The notes under the pieces are model-generated. The model was not told the origin of the DNA and ran no database searches. It saw only the letters and a program-made list of their open reading frames with translations. A DNA stretch of 5,279 bases from Pseudomonadota bacterium (GTDB taxonomy: Bacteria; Pseudomonadota; Gammaproteobacteria; Burkholderiales; Burkholderiaceae_D), in NCBI GenBank assembly GCA_023391395.1, contig JAEWBA010000115.1:1-5279 (forward strand). The letters run 5' to 3'. Positions within the stretch are counted from its first letter, which is position 1, and every line of letters starts with the position of its first letter. A program made the position numbers and the translations under genes. Of this stretch, positions 1 to 4,431 are shown piece by piece.

Positions 1-494
1 GCGTTCAGCACCACCAGCCGGGCGTCGTCCACCCAGCCGTCGGAATATTCGAAGCCGCGCGTGAAGCCGGCGCGCAGCGGTGCGCCGGCCGGATGGCGAC
101 GCAGGTCGATGCCGCGCGAGCCGGGCAGCAGCTCGCGCCGCGCCAGCAAGTCGTACATCAGCAGGCCGGCGCGTATCATCCAGGCCGGGCGCTGGCTCGG
201 TTCATGCGGCATCACGAAGCGCAAGGGCCACATGATGTGCGGCGCCGCGCGCAGCAAGACCTCGCGCTCGATCAGCGCCTTGCGGACCAGTTGGAATTCG
301 TAGTGTTCGAGATAGCGCAGGCCGCCGTGGATCAGCTTGGTGGAGGCCGAGGAGGTGTGCGCGGCCAGGTCGTCCTTGTCGCACAACAGCACCGACAGGC
401 CGCGCCCGGCGGCGTCGCGCGCGATTCCGGCGCCATTGATGCCGCCGCCGACGACCAGCAGGTCGCACTCGATGGGTTGAGGTATTTGCTGCAC
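1..494 (-). CDS. glpD: Aerobic glycerol-3-phosphate dehydrogenase, N-terminal part (3' end outside window)
   Basis: FAD-dependent membrane-associated enzyme that oxidises sn-glycerol-3-phosphate to dihydroxyacetone phosphate and passes electrons to quinone. Reading the minus strand from position 494 gives 164 complete codons. A Rossmann dinucleotide-binding motif GGGINGAG lies at residues 16-23, followed by the family hallmarks TSSASTKLIHGGLRYLEHYE (about 47-66), RPAWMIRAGLLMYD (about 102-115) and RGFEYSDGWVDDARLV (about 146-161); I recognise these as closely matching E. coli GlpD. The family is about 500-530 aa, so roughly two thirds lies beyond the left edge. The start is a GTG at 494-492: an in-frame TGA lies about 20 nt upstream and no ATG fits. 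The Shine-Dalgarno sequence is weak (AAAGA close to the start). The gene is divergent from glpR, the expected repressor. Family assignment is near certain; the exact start is slightly less so. Confidence 0.96.
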   Translation of the reverse strand, partial: MQQIPQPIECDLLVVGGGINGAGIARDAAGRGLSVLLCDKDDLAAHTSSASTKLIHGGLRYLEHYEFQLVRKALIEREVLLRAAPHIMWPLRFVMPHEPSQRPAWMIRAGLLMYDLLARRELLPGSRGIDLRRHPAGAPLRAGFTRGFEYSDGWVDDARLVVLN

Positions 495-538
495 TATTCT
501 TTGGGAAATTCAGGCGACGGAATTTGTCTCTGGGTAAG

Positions 539-568
539 AAGATACGATACGATACGAAAGGAAGTCAA
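539..568 (-). promoter_or_regulatory. Putative sigma70 promoter of glpD
   Basis: On the minus strand a -35 box TTGACT (568-563, five of six consensus bases) is followed after 18 bp by TATCTT (544-539, four of six). The predicted transcript would begin near 532 and have a leader of about 38 nt before the GTG at 494. The spacer consists largely of the GATAC pentanucleotide repeats, read as GTATC on this strand. The match and location are seen in the sequence; activity is inferred. Confidence 0.55.
541..557. repeat. Three tandem GATAC pentanucleotides in the glpD promoter spacer
   Basis: Positions 541-545, 546-550 and 551-555 are exact copies of GATAC, followed by GA. The array lies between the -35 and -10 boxes of the putative glpD promoter, and its first bases overlap the -10 box. 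Together with the next two bases, the minus strand reads TTTCGTATCGTATCG. This is either a short slippage-prone repeat or a set of repeated half-sites for a regulator such as GlpR. Confidence 0.7.
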
Positions 569-575
569 CACGGAA

Positions 576-604
576 TTGATCATTTTGGTTCGGTTTTATT
601 CAAT
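576..604 (+). promoter_or_regulatory. Candidate glpR promoter and possible GlpR half-sites
   Basis: TTGATC (576-581) and TTCAAT (599-604) are separated by 17 bp and match the sigma70 consensus only moderately (four of six each). GTTCG at 588-592 and its reverse complement CGAAC at 629-633 resemble the TTCG/CGAA core of enterobacterial GlpR operators, but they are 36 bp apart and do not form a compact operator. The 495-658 intergenic region is relatively AT-rich and must hold control elements for both divergent genes. The specific boxes are only candidates. Confidence 0.3.
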
Positions 605-647
605 CATTTTCATTTAAGACAACTTAGGCGAACAAAAAAGTAACAAA

Positions 648-653
648 AAGGAG
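648..653 (+). promoter_or_regulatory. Ribosome-binding site of glpR
   Basis: AAGGAG lies 5 nt before the ATG at 659, a strong and well-spaced Shine-Dalgarno sequence. It fixes the glpR start. Confidence 0.85.
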
Positions 654-658
654 ACCAA

Positions 659-1420
659 ATGAATTTCAATCCGCGTCAACGTCGCTTGCTTGAACAAGTC
701 CGCGCTCAAGTCGCGATCTCGGTGGAAGACCTGGCCCGGCAACTGAATGTGACGCCGCAAACCGTACGGCGCGACATCAAGCAGATGGAAGAAGCCAAGT
801 TGCTGATGCGCTATCACGGCGGCGTCTGCCTGCCGTCGTCGGTGGAAAACATCGATTACAGCCAGCGCCAAAGCATGAACAGCGACGCCAAGCACCGGAT
901 CGCGGCCGCGGTCGCCGCCCGCGTGCCGCCTGCCTGCTCGCTGTTGATCAACATCGGCACTACCACCGAGGAAGTGGCGCGGTCGCTGACGCATCACCCG
1001 GATCTGCACGTGGTGACCAATAACCTGAACGTGGCGGCGATCCTGGCCGACAATCCGACATGTGAAGTCATCGTTGCTGGCGGCGTTGTGCGCAACCGCG
1101 ACCGCGGCATCGTCGGCGAAGTCACGGTGGATTTCATCCGCCAGTTCAAGGTGGATATCGGCGTCATTGGCATTTCCAGCATCGAACCGGACGGCACGCT
1201 GCGCGACTTCGATCCGCGCGAGGTCAAGGTGGCGCAGGCCATCATCGAGCAGTCGCGCGCGGTCTGGCTGGTGGCGGACCAGGACAAGTTCGGCCGACAG
1301 GCGCTGGTGCGCGTAGCTCATCTGGCGCAGGTGGACGTGCTGTTCACCGATGCGCCACCGCCGGCGGCGATGAGAAGCCTGCTGGAGGAAGCCGGAGTGG
1401 AAGTGGTGGTGGCGCCGTAG
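659..1420 (+). CDS. glpR: Glycerol-3-phosphate regulon repressor, DeoR family
   Basis: DNA-binding repressor of glycerol-3-phosphate uptake and catabolism genes; in characterised relatives glycerol-3-phosphate is the inducer. The 253-aa product matches the family length (E. coli GlpR is 252 aa). Residues about 19-45 form the N-terminal helix-turn-helix (ISVEDLARQLNVTPQTVRRD). It is followed by MRYHGG (50-55) and the C-terminal DeoR effector domain with INIGTTTEEVA (98-108), VTNNLNVA (119-126), IVAGGVVRNRDRGIVGE (138-154), DKFGRQA (209-215) and the terminal DAPPP (231-235). These blocks resemble E. coli GlpR specifically rather than a generic DeoR member. The start is supported by AAGGAG 5 nt upstream. 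The gene is divergent from glpD, consistent with control of glpD and its own promoter from the shared 164-bp region. It is convergent with glpM. Confidence 0.95.
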   Translation: MNFNPRQRRLLEQVRAQVAISVEDLARQLNVTPQTVRRDIKQMEEAKLLMRYHGGVCLPSSVENIDYSQRQSMNSDAKHRIAAAVAARVPPACSLLINIGTTTEEVARSLTHHPDLHVVTNNLNVAAILADNPTCEVIVAGGVVRNRDRGIVGEVTVDFIRQFKVDIGVIGISSIEPDGTLRDFDPREVKVAQAIIEQSRAVWLVADQDKFGRQALVRVAHLAQVDVLFTDAPPPAAMRSLLEEAGVEVVVAP

Positions 1421-1503
1421 TGCCAGCGGTGGGAGAGCCGGAGAGATTACTAAGCTGTGTCTGCGCGGCGCGCCGGCGTCGTTAGGCCCGGGCTCTGCGT
1501 GGC

Positions 1504-1523
1504 GGCCGGATGCCTAGCCGGCC
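1504..1523. terminator. GC-rich hairpin between convergent glpR and glpM (possible terminator)
   Basis: GGCCGG (1504-1509) and CCGGCC (1518-1523) form a perfect 6-bp stem with an 8-nt loop, 7 bp downstream of the glpM stop and about 84 bp downstream of the glpR stop. No T tract follows in either direction, so it is not a canonical intrinsic terminator. The rest of 1421-1530 holds only short GC palindromes (for example CGGCGCGCCG at 1466-1475). Confidence 0.25.
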
Positions 1524-1530
1524 TTGATGC

Positions 1531-1881
1531 TTACGCCGAAGCCGGATAGACCCGCGACCACACCACTAGAATGGCTGCCGCGCAGACGAGCCAGGCAAGC
1601 GTCGCCGAGATCAAGGTGCTCGCCAGGCTGAGGCGCACGCTCAACCAGTAGACGGCCAGTAGATACACCGCGTAGGGGACCAGCGACCAGAGGCCGAACA
1701 GGGCAGTGGTGCGCAGGTCCGCGGGCGAACGCTCGGTGCCGACGATGTAGTGCGCGATCAGCGCGAAGGTGGGAAACAGCGGCACCAGCCCCGCAATGAA
1801 GAAGCTTTTGGATTTGGACAAGAGCGCGATCAGCAAGACCGCGAGGGCACCGAGCGCGCATTTCAAAAGCAGGGAAAACAT
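1531..1881 (-). CDS. glpM: GlpM-family small inner-membrane protein
   Basis: A 116-aa, very hydrophobic protein with four predicted transmembrane segments at about residues 3-21, 28-47, 57-80 and 84-107. The block VPLFPTFALIAHYIVGTERS (33-52) and the following DLRTTALFGLWSLVPYAVYL are typical of the GlpM family, as I recall it. GlpM was described in Pseudomonas aeruginosa next to glpD and reported to be needed for efficient alginate production; its biochemical activity is unknown. Proximity to glpR and glpD supports the assignment. The ATG at 1881 is chosen because the family begins at the first membrane helix, although no clear Shine-Dalgarno precedes it. An in-frame ATG at 1947 would add 22 residues that do not look like family sequence. 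The frame also stays open upstream to 2214, but that part looks non-coding. Confidence 0.85.
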   Translation of the reverse strand: MFSLLLKCALGALAVLLIALLSKSKSFFIAGLVPLFPTFALIAHYIVGTERSPADLRTTALFGLWSLVPYAVYLLAVYWLSVRLSLASTLISATLAWLVCAAAILVVWSRVYPASA

Positions 1882-1970
1882 TGAAGTGGTTAACCGAAGT
1901 GAGGAGTCTGGCGTGCGTCTGAAAAATCGCTTCACAGTGTAGCGCATCCGCTCCGCTTGGCGTCTTCTTC

Positions 1971-2307
1971 TTACCGCACCACCGGCAAGTCCAGAGTTAG
2001 AGAATTGAGCGCAACCAAGACCACCGCGAGAGCCCGCCACGGCGACAGCGGCGCACGCGCCGTCGGCGGGATCGTGCCCGCTTTCGGCAAGAGCCTGCTG
2101 GCGCCGCGCTGCAGAAGGCCTTGCCTCCCTATATGCGGCGTCCATGATGACCTTCAAATACGCCTTTGTGCCTTCCGCGTCGTAGCAGAGAAGAATTTCG
2201 AGGTGGGTTGGCATTGCCTTGATGGTCGTCTCGCTCGCCTGGGCTGAGCGGGTCCCGAAGCCCAGGCGAGCGGTGGCGATGAGGGATAGGACTCACATGG
2301 CTTTCAT
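1971..2307 (-). pseudogene. Probable decayed gene for a small exported protein (in-frame TGA, frame loss)
   Basis: On the minus strand ATG at 2307-2305 is preceded by AGAGGA 8 nt upstream. The reading is M-K-A-M, then TGA (2295-2293), then VLSLIATARLGFG, TRSAQA and SETTIKAMPTHLEILLCYD. Ignoring the TGA, this resembles a signal peptide: charged start, hydrophobic core, A-Q-A cleavage site. A plausible mature start KAYLKVIMDAAYRE follows. After that the frame turns into alanine/arginine-rich low-quality sequence, and the next frame becomes more protein-like (PWRALAVVLVALNSLTLDLP, ending at TAA 1973-1971), suggesting at least one indel. A CGA-to-TGA change would explain the stop. I do not recognise the family. 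The alternative is that this is simply intergenic DNA or that translation uses the internal ATG at 2214, which would drop the signal peptide. Confidence 0.4.
2232..2272. repeat. Perfect 14-bp inverted repeat (strong hairpin)
   Basis: CGCTCGCCTGGGCT at 2232-2245 is exactly repeated in reverse complement at 2259-2272, with a 13-nt spacer that itself contains the near-palindrome CGGGTCCCG (2249-2257). No T tract flanks it, so it is not a typical intrinsic terminator. It lies inside the signal-peptide part of the putative pseudogene. Confidence 0.85.
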
Positions 2308-2389
2308 GGTTCCCATCCTCTGAATGTTCTTGTCGCTGCAGCAGGCACCGCCCATGCTCGCCGGACGATGCCTTGATACCTGCGATCGG

Positions 2390-2923
2390 TCACGCCGGCA
2401 GACGCAGATCGTATTCCTGCTTGAGGCGGGTCCAGGTTTCCCAGAACGGCGTAGGCTCCTTGCCGTTGGCGCGAGCGACCAGAATATTCAGATGCGCATG
2501 CCAGCCGGCCGCCACCGCCAACATGGTTGTCCGTGCGGGCAGGCGGCGATGGATGACTGTTAGCAGCACCTCGGGGCCTTGCGGCTCCAGCTCGAAGCTG
2601 ACGTCACCGCTGCCTTCCCAGGTAAAGCGCAGCATGCGGGGTGGATCGAGTTCCGTGATCCGGCTCTGCATTCGGTGCTCATCCGGGAAGCCCTCCGGTC
2701 GCTCGCCGGATGCGTTGGAGAGCTCATCGTTACGCCACACGAATTCAAAGGGTGCACCGACCTTCATCTCCATTGGGCCCGCGGCTAGCCATTGACGGCG
2801 CAGATCGCTATCCGTGAGATAAGCCCAGACGCGTTCAATCGGCCCGGGCAACAGACGCTGGATCGTCAGCGTCGCAGGCTCGGTCAGAACGCCATAGGCG
2901 GCGAGTGTCGCAGTGTCGTTCAT
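2390..2923 (-). CDS. SRPBCC / AHSA1-domain protein
   Basis: A 177-aa protein of the START-like SRPBCC fold, AHSA1 (Aha1 C-terminal-like) branch. These proteins form a hydrophobic cavity; ligand and reaction are usually unknown. Visible hallmarks are the opening strand and helix TLTIQRLLPGPIERVWAYLT (18-37), LRRQWLAAGPMEMKVGAPFE (41-60), then MQSRITELDPPRMLRFTWEG (85-104), with VSFELEPQGPEVLLTVIHRR (108-127) and the C-terminal helix AGWHAHLNILVARANG (139-154). The start at 2923 overlaps the stop of the upstream ArsR-type gene as ATGA, with AAAGGAA 7 nt upstream, so the two are translationally coupled and co-transcribed. ArsR plus SRPBCC pairs are common in bacteria. The repressor probably controls this gene in response to an unidentified signal. 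Not a polyketide cyclase or heat-shock co-chaperone by direct evidence. Confidence 0.9.
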   Translation of the reverse strand: MNDTATLAAYGVLTEPATLTIQRLLPGPIERVWAYLTDSDLRRQWLAAGPMEMKVGAPFEFVWRNDELSNASGERPEGFPDEHRMQSRITELDPPRMLRFTWEGSGDVSFELEPQGPEVLLTVIHRRLPARTTMLAVAAGWHAHLNILVARANGKEPTPFWETWTRLKQEYDLRLPA

Positions 2924-3288
2924 TTCCGTTTTCCTTTCGGGAGTGGTGGAGAGGGAGGGCGGTCCTGCTCGCGCAGCAGTTGTTCGAGCGCATCTAGGCG
3001 GCCGGTCCAGAATCGCTCGTAGAAACCGAGCCACTCGTGCGCGCTGGCCAGGGGGCCGGGATTCAGACGGCACAGGTGGGTGCGTCCACGTACCTCGCGC
3101 CGGATGAGGCCCGCGTTTTCCAATGCCTTGATGTGCTTCGACGCTGCGGCAAGCGAGATGGCAAAGGGCTCGGCGAGCTGGCCCACCGTTCGCTCTCCTT
3201 GTGCGAGTTCGCGCAACATGCGTCGCCGCGTGGCGTCGCCGAGAGCGTGGAAGACCGAGTCCAATTGAGGGGAATTAATGTTAACCAT
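2920..3288 (-). CDS. ArsR-family transcriptional regulator (no metal-site cysteines)
   Basis: A 122-aa winged helix-turn-helix repressor. VFHALGDATRRRMLRELAQG (12-31) is the typical ArsR opening, TVGQLAEPFAISLAAASKHI (34-53) contains the recognition helix, and KALENAGLIRREVRGRTHLC (54-73) the wing; the C-terminal tail (about 108-122) is proline- and lysine-rich. The ELCVCDL-type metal-binding motif of arsenic sensors is replaced by ERTVGQL. The only cysteine is residue 73, so metalloid sensing is unlikely. The ATG at 3288 is chosen over the longer start at 3324 because the latter lies inside the -35 box of a near-consensus promoter. The chosen ATG is 7 nt after the -10 box, implying a leaderless message. 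Its stop overlaps the start of the SRPBCC gene. Autoregulation is inferred from the palindrome in the promoter. Confidence 0.92.
   Translation of the reverse strand: MVNINSPQLDSVFHALGDATRRRMLRELAQGERTVGQLAEPFAISLAAASKHIKALENAGLIRREVRGRTHLCRLNPGPLASAHEWLGFYERFWTGRLDALEQLLREQDRPPSPPLPKGKRK
2931..2937 (-). promoter_or_regulatory. Ribosome-binding site of the SRPBCC gene
   Basis: AAAGGAA on the minus strand lies 7 nt before the ATG at 2923, inside the end of the ArsR coding region. It decides the start at 2923 over any upstream in-frame codon. Confidence 0.7.
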
Positions 3289-3295
3289 GTGGTTG

Positions 3296-3324
3296 AATAT
3301 ATGCCCCAATTCCGGAATTGTCAA
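3296..3324 (-). promoter_or_regulatory. Near-consensus sigma70 promoter of the arsR-SRPBCC operon
   Basis: On the minus strand TTGACA (3324-3319, perfect) is followed by a 17-bp spacer and TATATT (3301-3296, five of six). This is the best promoter in the window. The expected transcription start, about 7-8 nt after the -10 box, coincides with the ATG at 3288, so the arsR message should have no 5' leader. Confidence 0.85.
3307..3320. promoter_or_regulatory. 14-bp palindrome in the arsR promoter spacer (probable operator)
   Basis: CAATTCCGGAATTG is a perfect palindrome lying between and slightly overlapping the -35 box of the arsR promoter. A dimeric repressor bound here would block RNA polymerase. 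The neighbouring ArsR-type protein is the natural candidate for binding it, giving autoregulation; that is inference. Confidence 0.65.
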
Positions 3325-3390
3325 TAAAGCGGTTGAATGTTTGGGGGAGGGGAAAAGCCCTGGTATTCAGGATCACGGTCCTGGCTTCGG

Positions 3391-3396
3391 TATACT
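3391..3396 (+). promoter_or_regulatory. -10 box of ybiB, predicted leaderless
   Basis: TATACT (five of six consensus bases) ends 7 nt before the ATG at 3404, and no Shine-Dalgarno lies between. No good -35 box is visible 16-19 bp upstream. A short inverted repeat, CAGGA (3368-3372) and TCCTG (3379-3383), occupies that place and might be an activator or repressor site. Confidence 0.5.
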
Positions 3397-3403
3397 CTGT
3401 CCC

Positions 3404-4393
3404 ATGCAAACCTCCGAACCCCAAGACGCCTTTCCCGCTGCTCCCTTCATCAAGGAAATCGGCCGCGGTAAGAAGGGCGCGCGCAGCATGTCGCGCGAGG
3501 ATGCCCGCCAGCTCTACACCGCCATGCTCGACGGCCGGGTGTCCGACCTGGAACTGGGCGGCATCCTGCTCGCCATGCGCATCAAGGGCGAGTCGGTCGA
3601 GGAGATCGCCGGCTTTCTCGATGCGGCGGAAACCTCTTTCGAGCAACTGGCCGCGCCGGTCGGCGAATACGCGCCGGTCGTAATTCCTAGCTACAACGGC
3701 TCGCGCAACGTACCCAATCTGACGCCGCTGCTGGCACTGCTGCTGGCGCGCGACGGCGTGCCGGTGCTGATTCATGGCGTTATCCACGATCACGGCCGGG
3801 TGACGACTGCGGAAATCCTGCACGAACTCGGCTTGCAATTCGCGCATTCGGCGCGGGAAGCCGAAGCACAGTTCGCGCAGTGCCAACCCGTCTTTATGCC
3901 GATCGAAGCACTGGCGCCGCGCATGGCGCGCCTGCTGGCGCTGCGCCGTGTGCTCGGTGTGCGCAACTCCACGCATACCCTGGTCAAGATCATGCAACCC
4001 TTCCAGGGGCCGGCGTTGCGGCTGACTTCCTATACCCATCCGGAATACCTGGCAATGCTGAGCAACTACTTCGCGACTGCCGCGCCGCCGCAACGCGGCG
4101 ATGCTTTCCTGATGCGCGGCACCGAAGGCGAGACCGTGGCCAATGCCAAGCGTGCGCAGCAGATCGAATGGTTCCACGGCGGCCAGCGTACCGTGCTGGT
4201 GCAAAAGCAGGAAGCCACCGATGAAGTGCCGCCGCTGCCGGACGACAGCGATGCCGCCAGCACTGCGCGCTGGATAGCGGCAGCCTTGCGGGGCGAGCAG
4301 CCGGTACCAGCGCCCATCGCGGAACAGGTGACGCATTGCCTGAATGTCGCCAAGCAGATTCGCAGCAGAGAAGAGAACGACCACGCCGGCTGA
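3404..4393 (+). CDS. ybiB: YbiB (TrpD2) nucleic-acid-binding protein, anthranilate phosphoribosyltransferase-like fold
   Basis: A 329-aa member of the glycosyltransferase family 3 fold that includes TrpD. E. coli YbiB (about 320 aa) was reported to bind nucleic acids rather than act in tryptophan synthesis and to be under SOS (LexA) control. The N-terminal helical domain spans about residues 12-80 (FIKEIGRGKKGARSMSREDA at 15-34, SDLELGGILLAMRIKGES at 47-64). The central domain begins with IPSYNGSRNVPNLTPLLALL (94-113) and GVPVLIHG (118-125), and continues with LGVRNSTHTLVKIMQPF (184-200) and RGTEGE (238-243). The TrpD phosphoribosyl-binding GTGGD-type motif is replaced by NGSRN, arguing against transferase activity. 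The ATG at 3404 is chosen because YbiB homologues begin shortly before this helical domain; the frame is open upstream to 3278 but that stretch covers the promoter region. No LexA box was found upstream. The HI0933-type flavoprotein gene follows after 38 bp on the same strand. Confidence 0.93.
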   Translation: MQTSEPQDAFPAAPFIKEIGRGKKGARSMSREDARQLYTAMLDGRVSDLELGGILLAMRIKGESVEEIAGFLDAAETSFEQLAAPVGEYAPVVIPSYNGSRNVPNLTPLLALLLARDGVPVLIHGVIHDHGRVTTAEILHELGLQFAHSAREAEAQFAQCQPVFMPIEALAPRMARLLALRRVLGVRNSTHTLVKIMQPFQGPALRLTSYTHPEYLAMLSNYFATAAPPQRGDAFLMRGTEGETVANAKRAQQIEWFHGGQRTVLVQKQEATDEVPPLPDDSDAASTARWIAAALRGEQPVPAPIAEQVTHCLNVAKQIRSREENDHAG

Positions 4394-4399
4394 GTCGCT

Positions 4400-4405
4400 T
4401 AAAAT
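4400..4405 (+). promoter_or_regulatory. Probable -10 box of the flavoprotein gene
   Basis: TAAAAT (five of six) followed by CACGGCTT has the look of many betaproteobacterial -10 regions. The -35 position (4377-4382, ACGACC) is poor and falls inside the end of ybiB. The predicted leader is about 20 nt and contains no clear Shine-Dalgarno, so coupling to or readthrough from ybiB remains possible. Confidence 0.45.
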
Positions 4406-4431
4406 CACGGCTTCTTCCGAATCTGCAAACC

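Larger units (their letters stand above)
3289..3340. repeat. Direct repeat GGTTGAAT bracketing the arsR promoter
   Basis: GGTTGAAT occurs at 3291-3298 and 3331-3338, exactly 40 bp apart. Over 15 bp (3289-3303 against 3329-3343) 12 positions agree. One copy overlaps the -10 box, the other sits just upstream of the -35 box. TTGAAT-like half-sites occur in several ArsR-family operators. Confidence 0.5.

Noticed and set aside
93..617. Plus-strand open frame of 174 codons over the 5' part of glpD and the control region
   Set aside because: It is antisense to GlpD, and its tail translates AT-rich promoter DNA; there is no domain signal.
614..1321. Minus-strand open frame of 235 codons antisense to glpR
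   Set aside because: It is a shadow of the unmistakable GlpR frame; the product has no family features and is rich in Arg, His and Asp.
1434..1496. AGAGCC (1434-1439) and GGCTCT (1491-1496) as a glpR terminator stem
   Set aside because: The arms are only 6 bp and 51 bp apart with no T tract, so chance pairing in GC-rich DNA is more likely.
1531..2214. A 227-codon reading that fuses the decayed exported-protein segment to GlpM
   Set aside because: The frame is open throughout, but the roughly 60 residues between the two parts are low-quality, the GlpM family starts at its first membrane helix, and no ribosome-binding site supports the ATG at 2214.
1957..2247. Plus-strand 96-codon open frame in the gene-poor stretch
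   Set aside because: No ribosome-binding site and no recognisable features; composition is that of random GC-rich translation, and the minus strand shows the better signals (start, signal peptide).
2373..2795. Plus-strand open frames antisense to the SRPBCC gene
   Set aside because: The opposite frame gives a clear AHSA1-type protein with a coupled start; these are shadows.
3289..3324. Longer ArsR start at 3324 adding 12 residues
   Set aside because: The ATG overlaps the -35 box of the near-consensus promoter, and the extra residues are encoded by the operator palindrome and the -10 box.
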